Part shown: positions 5,759 through 10,462 of the stretch, piece by piece
How the letters are laid out: every line of letters begins with the position of its first letter
Numbering within the stretch: the stretch's first letter is position 1
Assembly: GCA_900551975.1 (NCBI GenBank)
Contig: URYA01000043.1
Location: 1 to 10,462 of the forward strand
Length of the DNA: 10,462 nt
Direction: 5' to 3'
DNA from: an uncultured Collinsella sp.
GTDB taxonomy: Bacteria; Actinomycetota; Coriobacteriia; Coriobacteriales; Coriobacteriaceae
Position numbers and translations under genes: made by a program
Notes under the pieces: generated by a model
Told to the model about the DNA's origin: nothing
What the model saw: the letters and a program-made list of their open reading frames with translations, nothing else
Databases searched by the model: none

Positions 5759-6760
5759 CTAGGGTAGGGGCATGTTCCCATCCGTGTCGCCTCCAGGTTT
5801 GGATTGCATTGAGCAACCCCCCCCCGCGGGATTTCCGAACAGGCTGCGGTAGAGCGCGTCCATGGCCCGCACGCTGCGGTGCGCGTCCAGCCGCTTCATG
5901 CCTCCGCGCCAGCTCTGGTAGCTCTGCTCCACCTGCTCGGGGGTCATGATGCCATCGGCGACCATGCGGGCCATCTTCTTGAGCTTGCGGCGCTCCCGCG
6001 TTATGGAGTCTCGGCACGGCTTCACGACTATGCGGCCCGTCTCCGTGTAGAAGATGCGCTTCTTCAGCCACGTGAACCCGCGCGTGAGCTTCACCACGCG
6101 CGTCTTGCGAGGGTTCAGCTCGATGCCCAGCTCGGCGCATTTGCCCTCTATCAGCAGCAGGCACACCTGCAAGTAGTCCTTGGACTCGTGTATCAGGTAG
6201 AAGTCGTCCATGTAGCGCCCGTAAGACTCGGGGCGCAGCATCTCGGTCACGTAGTGGTCGATGCGGTTGGGGTGCGCGACGGCGCATATCTGGTTCGGCT
6301 CGCTGCCCAGCCCTAGGCCCACATCGCCCTGCGCGTCTATCAGGCGGTGCTCCAAGGCGACCACGCGCGGATCTAGCAGCGCGGAGGCCACCTGGTCTTT
6401 GACGGGTTGGTGCGCTATGCGCGCGAAGTAGTCGGAGAAGTCGCCGAGCAGTATGTAGCCCTCGCGGCCGTGCCGCCTCCAGTGGTCGGCCAGGTGGCGC
6501 TTGAGCAGCTTCAGGGCGTAGTCGGTGCCGCGCCCCTTTATGTTCGCTGAGTTCGCGGCTATGAGGGTGGGCACGATCGCGGGCACGAGCGCGTTCTGCG
6601 ACAGCGACTTCTGCACCACGCGCTCGGGGAAGTGCACGGCGCTGATGTGGCGCAGCTTGCCGCGCTCCCATAGGTCGAAGCGGATGAAGCCCCGGCATAT
6701 GTCGCGGCCCTCCAAAAGGTCGCGGCGGGACAGGACGGCGTTGCGCAGGTAGTCCTTCAT
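5759..6760 (-). CDS. DGR reverse transcriptase (C-terminal 333 aa; full frame broken by an upstream TGA)
   Basis: A retron/DGR-type reverse transcriptase. With Avd it copies the template-repeat RNA into cDNA, misincorporating opposite adenines, and this cDNA replaces the variable repeat. Seen: HISAVHFPERVVQKSL (motif 1-2 region, residues 38-53), motif A DFSDYF with catalytic D107, motif B GLGLGSEPNQ (148-157), which replaces the common SQ signature, motif C YMDDF (catalytic D185 and D186), and a basic C-terminal thumb. ATG 6760 has no clear ribosome binding site, and the frame continues upstream through TGA 6782-6784. The native start is probably GTG 6940 or 6949, giving 393-396 aa. A run of nine G's lies near the C-terminus. 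Identity is certain; whether this shortened form works is not. Confidence 0.9.
   Translation of the reverse strand: MKDYLRNAVLSRRDLLEGRDICRGFIRFDLWERGKLRHISAVHFPERVVQKSLSQNALVPAIVPTLIAANSANIKGRGTDYALKLLKRHLADHWRRHGREGYILLGDFSDYFARIAHQPVKDQVASALLDPRVVALEHRLIDAQGDVGLGLGSEPNQICAVAHPNRIDHYVTEMLRPESYGRYMDDFYLIHESKDYLQVCLLLIEGKCAELGIELNPRKTRVVKLTRGFTWLKKRIFYTETGRIVVKPCRDSITRERRKLKKMARMVADGIMTPEQVEQSYQSWRGGMKRLDAHRSVRAMDALYRSLFGNPAGGGCSMQSKPGGDTDGNMPLP
5817..5825 (-). repeat. Nine-base G homopolymer inside the 3' end of the reverse transcriptase gene
   Basis: Nine C's on plus, so nine G's in the coding strand, reading NPAGGGC. With one G fewer, the frame would end at a TGA overlapping the ATG of the 81-aa gene (ATGA). 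The tract is therefore a possible slippage site that changes only the C-terminal tail. Confidence 0.7.
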
Positions 6761-6781
6761 GTACCGCTGCGTGGACGCCTT

Positions 6782-6940
6782 TCACATCACGCCGCGTGCG
6801 GCCTGCTTGGAAGCCTTGCACAGACTGTTGAGGTCGGCCACGGTCTCAAGCGTGCACGCCTTGACGCGCTCGGCCTTGGCCTTGGCCCGCTTCTCCTCGC
6901 GGCGCTTCCGGCGCGCCGCCCGCCTTTGCTCGGAGTTCAC
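6782..6940 (-). pseudogene. Detached N-terminal part of the DGR reverse transcriptase, ending at an in-frame TGA
   Basis: In frame with the reverse transcriptase, GTG 6940 or 6949 opens a reading frame. After a very basic stretch (EQRRAARRKRREEKRAKAKA) come TLETVADLNSL and KASKQAARGVM, then TGA, then KASTQRYMKDYL. This matches the usual N-terminus of DGR enzymes (a helix like 'ENL..AY..A..GK', then Trp-Lys or similar, then the segment before motif 0). The TGA sits where Trp (TGG) is expected, so one G-to-A change explains the break. GTG 6940 has GGGG 8 nt upstream. Alternative: natural initiation at ATG 6760. Confidence 0.7.
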
Positions 6941-7152
6941 AGAAGGCACCCCGCACGGCTTGCAATGTGGCTCTGGCAGCCGCTTGAGGTATGGCCATGA
7001 AACGCGGCGAAGCCACGGAGCGCCGCGCCATGCAAGCAGCGTCCGGCCACCCTCGCGGGGTGCGTATTTACGGGCGTGAGCCCGACGGTCGCGCCTTCCT
7101 TCCTCTCCGCGCTCTGCTTTCGGCCCTGGGGCCTACTCGGTCTGGCAATAAG

Positions 7153-7280
7153 GGAATCCGGGGCGGGGGCGAACCCAGACGTTCGTCGCCGAATTGTAGT
7201 TGGCATTGCCGTTGTTGTTGACGTAGCACACGTTGGACGAGGAGCCACCCATGACGGAACGCAACCACCAATTGTACCGA
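7153..7280 (-). repeat. DGR template repeat (TR)
   Basis: 128 bp, aligning without gaps to 7891-8018. Read in the frame of the target, it gives YNWWLRSVMGGSSSN, then VCYVNNNGNANYNSATN and VWVRPRPGF, with nine AAC/AAT codons, the hallmark that lets adenine mutagenesis reach many amino acids without stops. It lies 24 nt after the avd stop and before the reverse transcriptase, a standard DGR order. It is transcribed but need not be translated. The 25 bp at 7158-7182 are identical to the variable repeat and act as the homing end. Confidence 0.95.
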
Positions 7281-7304
7281 TAAACAAGGCGCGACCGCCG
7301 CCCA

Positions 7305-7775
7305 TTATAGCGAACGCAGGCGCTCTAGCTCGGCCTCGGCCTCGGCTATGCGCTCCTCGGTGGACTTCTTGCCCGTCACGCGCACGTTCTTGCGTGCGCC
7401 CTTCAGCAGCCTGATCTCCTCCTCGACCATGGCCGCCAGCTCCTCGAAGCGGTTGGCGTTCACGGGCAGGCCGATATCCATGAGGCACTGCATGTCCAGC
7501 ATAAGCTGCTCGCAGTCCGCTATGGCCAGCGTCAGGTAGCGTTTCCTCTCCAGCGCGTTGAACGAGCTGTTGGGGTAGAAGCAATCGGCGCGGTTGACGT
7601 TGTACACGATGCTGCGCGCCGTCTCCACGGTCGGCACCGCGTTCAGCAGACGGTAGGCCTTCGGAACCACGGAGGAGGACGCCATCAGCTTGTTGACCTC
7701 CACGCGGATGGCGATGGCCTGCGTGAAGAACTTGTACTCGGACACCTCGCGGTTGCGCTGGTAGACGCCGCTCAC
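7305..7775 (-). CDS. avd: DGR accessory variability determinant (Avd)
   Basis: 156 aa from GTG 7775, chosen because a perfect AGGAGG lies 5 nt upstream; no ATG lies nearby, and the longer ATG frame runs through the variable repeat in the wrong frame. The pattern REVSEYKFFTQAIAIRVEVN, then VPKAYRLLNAVPTVETARSI, then a Tyr-Pro turn and two further helices, is that of the Avd four-helix bundle. Avd forms a basic pentamer that binds the reverse transcriptase and template RNA and is needed for mutagenic cDNA synthesis. The last 35 residues (VRVTGKKSTEERIAEAEAEL, then ERLRSL) form an extra charged helix, making it longer than the usual 120-130 aa. It lies between target gene and template repeat. 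Confidence 0.9.
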   Translation of the reverse strand: MSGVYQRNREVSEYKFFTQAIAIRVEVNKLMASSSVVPKAYRLLNAVPTVETARSIVYNVNRADCFYPNSSFNALERKRYLTLAIADCEQLMLDMQCLMDIGLPVNANRFEELAAMVEEEIRLLKGARKNVRVTGKKSTEERIAEAEAELERLRSL

Positions 7776-7799
7776 GTGCACCTCCTGGGGAAACTGGCG

Positions 7800-7851
7800 A
7801 AAAAAACGGCCCGCTTCGCGGGCAGGAGGCGACCGCGCAAGGCGGTCGCCT
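7800..7851 (-). terminator. Tandem hairpins after the variable repeat; the second is a Rho-independent terminator
   Basis: Minus strand: a 10-bp stem (7851-7842 with 7836-7827, CTTGC loop) is followed 3 nt later by GCCCGC-GAA-GCGGGC (7823-7809), then a CG and seven T's (7806-7800). The T tract makes the second hairpin a terminator that would limit avd/RT expression from the tail operon. Hairpins just downstream of variable repeats help target recognition in the Bordetella phage DGR, so the first hairpin (29 nt after the target stop) may have that role; this is inference. Confidence 0.85.
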
Positions 7852-7879
7852 AGAAGCAGAGTATAGAGCACTCGGCTGG

Positions 7880-8788
7880 CTAGCCGACGAGGAAGCCGGG
7901 GCGGGGGCGAACCCAGACGTGCGTCGCCGAACTGTAGCCGGCATCGCCGTGGCTGGTGACGTAGCACACGTTGGACGAGGAGCCCGACGCAACGGAACGC
8001 AGACACCAACCGCACCGACTTCCGTTGACTCGGTGCGCCGTGTCCCTGAACAGGTCAAACTGGCAGTCGAAGCCGACCGACCAGCCTGGCGTGCCCCAAA
8101 CCGGGCAGCCGTAGACCTCCATCTCCGACAGCGAGAACACCTTGCCGATATCCTGCCAGCTCCACGAGTTGGAGTCGTTGAGCGCGCCGCTGGCGCTGTA
8201 CCGCTCCTCCAGCAGGACGCGCTGGGTGAGCAGGTACTTGGTCAGGCCCTCGGGCAGGCACGCCTCGAAGGACGTCTCCCACGCCTTGAGGTTGCTCCCC
8301 AGGTAGGGGTTCTTGGTCTCGGCCGTCCCTTGGTTCGTGTTGGTGGTGTTCCACATCAGGAAGCTGTCGTTGGCCACGCCGGTCGCGGTCTTGGCCACGG
8401 ACACGGGCGCGGACGCCACGAACGCGATGTGGTGGCCCTTGCTGTTGTCGCCGCAATAAAGGTACGGGTCGATGTGCGCCAGCAGGAAGCGCACGGACTG
8501 CTGGGCGGCGACGGCGGATGCGCTCACGAGGGGCACGTCCAGGTAGTCGCCCACGCGAAGGCCCGCGAAGTTCGCGGCGGCGATGCGCTTGTGCAGGGCG
8601 TCGTACACGGTTCCGCTGCCGATCTCTCCCGCCAGGATGGCGGCGATGTTCTGCCCGCCGTACTTGCCGATTTGGCCCTGGCGGTTGTATTCGGCGTTGT
8701 TGAGCGCCGTCTGCGCGTTTCTGCGCGCGGTCTCGTCGATGATCTCGTAGCCGGTGCCGCCCACCGACAGGATGCCCGCTTGTGCCAT
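7880..8788 (-). CDS. DGR target: phage tail/receptor-binding protein with variable C-terminus
   Basis: 302 aa from ATG 8788, with AAAGGA 7 nt upstream. The N-terminus (LSVGGTGYEIIDETARRNAQ) is a short helical attachment segment. The middle (GDYLDVPLVSA, FLLAHIDPYLYCGD, FVASAPVSVAK) and the part with VFSLSEMEVYGCPVW resemble the DUF6273-like display domain of gut-phage tail proteins. The last 44 residues (257-300 plus two) are the variable repeat: CGWCLRSV, CYVTSHGDAGYSSATH and VWVRPRPGF. Conserved WxLRS and VRP motifs hold a C-type-lectin-like fold while Asn-derived positions vary on the surface. The protein probably sits at the tail tip and binds the host surface. It follows the baseplate gene by 22 nt. 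Confidence 0.92.
   Translation of the reverse strand: MAQAGILSVGGTGYEIIDETARRNAQTALNNAEYNRQGQIGKYGGQNIAAILAGEIGSGTVYDALHKRIAAANFAGLRVGDYLDVPLVSASAVAAQQSVRFLLAHIDPYLYCGDNSKGHHIAFVASAPVSVAKTATGVANDSFLMWNTTNTNQGTAETKNPYLGSNLKAWETSFEACLPEGLTKYLLTQRVLLEERYSASGALNDSNSWSWQDIGKVFSLSEMEVYGCPVWGTPGWSVGFDCQFDLFRDTAHRVNGSRCGWCLRSVASGSSSNVCYVTSHGDAGYSSATHVWVRPRPGFLVG
7891..8018 (-). repeat. DGR variable repeat (VR) at the 3' end of the target gene
   Basis: 128 bp, gapless against the template repeat, 20 differences. At 7891-7980 all 9 differences are at template adenines (T on plus; 9 of 20 such sites, none of 70 others). At 7981-8018 the 4 template adenines are all changed, but 7 other bases differ too. 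Of the nine template Asn codons, eight are changed, to Gly, Thr, Ser, His, Asp, Gly, Ser and His; the one in SSSN is kept. The GC-rich end at 7896-7920 is identical and would be the initiation-of-homing region. Confidence 0.95.
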
Positions 8789-8810
8789 TTCGTTTCCTTT
8801 CTTCTTTTGC

Positions 8811-9713
8811 CTACTTGAGCGTGAGGGTGGTGCCGGAAGCCGTGCAGGTGCTCCCGAACGTGACGGTGCTGCCAGACGCGCTCGCCTTGGAGGCTGGGCA
8901 GTACACGGTGCCGTCGTCGTAGATGAACGCGTCCGTGGCGTCGGCCAGCTTGCCGTACAGGTCGGCTATCTGCTGCTTCTGCTTGGCCATGTCCGAGCTG
9001 CCCGCGCTGCCCTGAGCCACGCTGTTGGCTATCTGCAGGGCGGTGTTGGCCGCCGCGTTGGCGTTCGAGGCCGCGCCGTTTGCCGCAGCCGTGGCGGCTT
9101 GCGAGGCCGTTTTCAGCTGAGCGGCCTCGGTCACGCGGGCGCTCTCGGCGGTGACGCGCCCCTTCTCCGCCTCCACGCGTCCGCCCTCGGCGGTCTTGCG
9201 CGCGGTTTCGTTGGTGGCGCGCTGCTTCTCGGCGCCGGCGCGCGAAGCCTCGGCCTTCTGCATCTGCGTGTTGAGCGCGGTGACGTCGGCGAGCTGCGAC
9301 CTCAGGTCGGCAACGATCGCCTCCACCGCATCGACGTACGGGCCGGATATCTCGCCCGACGCGCTCGCCGAGGGCAGCACGTTCACCAGGACGTTCTCGG
9401 TGGTGGCGTCTAGCCCTGCCGCGTTCCGCACGCGCACGTAGCACACCTTGAGCAGCCCGGCCACGCCGAAGACGGCGGGGTCGACCGTCACGGTGGCCAC
9501 GTTGTCGCTGATGCCAGTGAACTGCTGCTCCACGTAGGTGTGGTCGGGCTTCGCAGCCATGAGGTGCACCTTGCAGCCCGTCAGGGCCGCCTTCTTGTCG
9601 CCGTCGTAGATGGCGGCCTTCAGGACCTCGGCGCTGTCGCCCTGGTGCACGGTGATGACGGGCGGCGCTATGTTGGTCTTCTTGAGGTTGAGCGTAAGCT
9701 CGTGCGTTGCCAT
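8811..9713 (-). CDS. BppU-like phage baseplate upper protein with long Ala-rich helical region
   Basis: 300 aa from ATG 9713, with AAAGGAG upstream. Residues 1 to about 115 (LTLNLKKTNIAPPVITVHQGD, split as LTLNLKKTN and VITVHQGD; LTGCKVHLMAAKPD; AGLLKVCYVRVRN) match the N-terminal beta domain of BppU-type proteins, which anchors receptor-binding proteins to the baseplate. Residues about 120-240 are Ala/Glu/Lys-rich with repeats such as ARKTAEGGRVEAEKGRVTAE and should form a trimeric coiled coil or fibre shaft. The C-terminus is a small Ser/Thr/Gly-rich strand region. It lies directly before the DGR target and may carry it. Confidence 0.85.
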   Translation of the reverse strand: MATHELTLNLKKTNIAPPVITVHQGDSAEVLKAAIYDGDKKAALTGCKVHLMAAKPDHTYVEQQFTGISDNVATVTVDPAVFGVAGLLKVCYVRVRNAAGLDATTENVLVNVLPSASASGEISGPYVDAVEAIVADLRSQLADVTALNTQMQKAEASRAGAEKQRATNETARKTAEGGRVEAEKGRVTAESARVTEAAQLKTASQAATAAANGAASNANAAANTALQIANSVAQGSAGSSDMAKQKQQIADLYGKLADATDAFIYDDGTVYCPASKASASGSTVTFGSTCTASGTTLTLK

Positions 9714-9716
9714 GCC

Positions 9717-10037
9717 TCACTCCTTTCCTTCGGCCGCAAGTGTCCGCGATATGTCGCCGGGTTGCGCTCTGTGGACCCCGCATATCTCCTCGTCGGTGAG
9801 CGCCGAGAAGTCAACGGCGTTGGCCTCGCCGCCTTCCGCGTCCATGACGGCCACGGGGCTGGACACGAGCGTGAAGCCGCCCTTGCCGTCGAACTCGAAC
9901 ACGTCTTCCGATTCCACGATGGCCCGCGCCGTGGCCGGGTCGCTGATGCACTCGAACACCGGAAGCGCCTCGGGCGGCTTCGGCGCGCCGTCGAGCGCCT
10001 GCGGCGCTTCGGGTTGCTGCACAAGGTGGTAGAACAT
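9717..10037 (-). CDS. Small phage protein, 106 aa, in the tail gene cluster
   Basis: ATG 10037 follows GAGAGGAAACGGA, a good site. The stop is 3 nt before the baseplate gene start, whose ribosome binding site overlaps the end of this gene, so the two are coupled. The protein is acidic. It starts MFYHLVQQPEAPQ and holds a FECISDPATARAIVESEDVF segment, then a short predicted beta stretch (FEFDGKGGFTLVSSPVAVMD). Its C-terminus PGDISRTLAAEGKE is echoed at 5435-5463. It is the size of small proteins that accompany tail fibres. I do not recognise the family. Confidence 0.78.
   Translation of the reverse strand: MFYHLVQQPEAPQALDGAPKPPEALPVFECISDPATARAIVESEDVFEFDGKGGFTLVSSPVAVMDAEGGEANAVDFSALTDEEICGVHRAQPGDISRTLAAEGKE
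9733..9761. repeat. 29-bp imperfect direct repeat, copy 2
   Basis: Matches 5435-5463 at 25 of 29 positions. It encodes the C-terminal PGDISRTLAA of the 106-aa protein. Confidence 0.5.
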
Positions 10038-10058
10038 TCCGTTTCCTCTCTCGCTGGT

Positions 10059-10462
10059 CTAGTTTCCCGTGATGCTGCTCATGCCGGTGATGATTCCGTT
10101 CACCACGTTGATGGTGCCCCACGTCCAGTTGTTGCCGTTGTTGGTGATGCACCCGATGAACTGCGTGGAGCCCGTGTATCCGTAGGTGCCGCCGCTGCTC
10201 GGGTTGGTTCCTATGGCGAACTTCGGGGCGAGTATCCTGGCGGTGCCCGACGACCCAATGTCTGCGCGGCTGCTATCCAGGTACACGTAGTTGTTGGAGT
10301 TCTCCTGCAGCTTCACGTACGCCGAGCCGCCCGCGTTGCTGTTGCCGCTCTTCATGTACAGCTGCTCGTCGGGATGGCTCATGTAGCCCGCGTAGTAGGG
10401 GGTCGTCAGCCACGTCTGGCGGTAGTAGCGGTTGACTGCCAGGAAGCCGTAGCCGCAGGTGG
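10059..10462 (-). CDS. Phage tail/fibre protein, C-terminal part, cut by the window edge
   Basis: 134 visible residues, open to the last base of the window; ATG 10382 is only an internal Met, because the frame upstream (YGFLAVNRYYRQTWLTTPYY) is intact and protein-like. The rest is rich in Gly, Asn, Ser and Tyr with short strands: SGNSNAGGSAYVKLQENSNN, YVYLDSSRADIGSSGTARIL, and a GSTQFIGCITNNGNNWTWG stretch. This is typical of the distal beta-helix or knob of tail fibres and baseplate appendages. The stop is 21 nt before the next gene. Host-surface contact is inferred. Confidence 0.75.
   Translation of the reverse strand, partial: TCGYGFLAVNRYYRQTWLTTPYYAGYMSHPDEQLYMKSGNSNAGGSAYVKLQENSNNYVYLDSSRADIGSSGTARILAPKFAIGTNPSSGGTYGYTGSTQFIGCITNNGNNWTWGTINVVNGIITGMSSITGN

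Noticed and set aside
6782..6784. TGA read as selenocysteine or as Trp by a changed code
   Set aside because: No convincing hairpin of the bacterial selenocysteine type follows, and RT enzymes are not selenoproteins. Several genes here end in TGA, so a code change is unlikely.
6846..7031. Possible 61-aa gene between template repeat and reverse transcriptase
   Set aside because: No good ribosome binding site and Arg/Ala-rich composition. The RT frame over the same DNA gives a better family fit.
7153..8018. The two 128-bp repeats as an ordinary duplication or a CRISPR-like repeat
   Set aside because: Only two copies, and adenine-restricted differences over 90 bp do not fit random drift or a CRISPR array.
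6937..8058. Minus-strand open frame of 373 codons running through target, avd and template repeat
   Set aside because: It uses another frame than the target and Avd, covers terminator hairpins and has no family resemblance. The start has no ribosome binding site.
8811..9713. Baseplate protein as a second DGR target
   Set aside because: No stretch in it matches the template repeat, and its C-terminus lacks the WLRS and VRP motifs.
8524..9783. Minus-strand open frame of 419 codons across the baseplate gene
   Set aside because: It is a shifted-frame shadow of the BppU-like gene, with Arg/His-rich low-complexity translation.

Overview
The window looks like a high-GC Gram-positive chromosome of the Coriobacteriia type (Collinsella-like). 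I infer this from the codon bias, the style of the genes and the tmRNA; no taxonomic marker was searched. It has two parts: host chromosome (about 1-3440) and the late end of a prophage (about 3441-10462). All prophage genes lie on the minus strand, so their order of transcription runs from the right edge of the window towards the tmRNA.

Host part. The 3' two thirds of a P1B-type metal-transporting ATPase runs off the left edge and ends at a strong terminator. A two-gene toxin-antitoxin operon follows (RelB/DinJ-like ribbon-helix-helix antitoxin and PIN-domain nuclease, stop and start overlapping by 4 nt). A convergent unrecognised 144-aa gene and a complete tmRNA gene (ssrA, 3077-3440) complete it. 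The tmRNA 3' end is a classic phage attachment site, and phage genes start directly after it.

Prophage part, in transcription order. A tail/fibre protein cut by the right edge is followed by a small hypothetical, a BppU-like baseplate protein with a long alanine-rich helical region, and a 302-aa receptor-type tail protein. The end of that tail protein is the variable repeat of a diversity-generating retroelement (DGR). The rest of the DGR follows: tandem hairpins with a terminator, avd, the template repeat and a reverse transcriptase. Next come a short helical protein with its own terminator and a lysis cassette: a membrane-anchored coiled-coil protein, a holin-like protein, an Amidase_3/SH3 endolysin and a small membrane protein. 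A shared terminator faces ssrA.

The DGR is the main discovery. Template repeat (7153-7280) and variable repeat (7891-8018) are 128 bp each and align without gaps. Over the 90 bp nearest the 3' end of the coding sense, all 9 differences fall on template adenines, changing seven of eight asparagine codons there and one glycine codon silently. The remaining 38 bp hold 11 differences, of which only 4 are at adenines. The reverse transcriptase has the catalytic motifs (DFSDYF, GSEPNQ, YMDD), but its frame continues upstream through an in-frame TGA at 6782-6784, where related enzymes are expected to have Trp. The DGR therefore diversified the tail protein in the past but may now be crippled, or makes an N-terminally shortened enzyme from ATG 6760.
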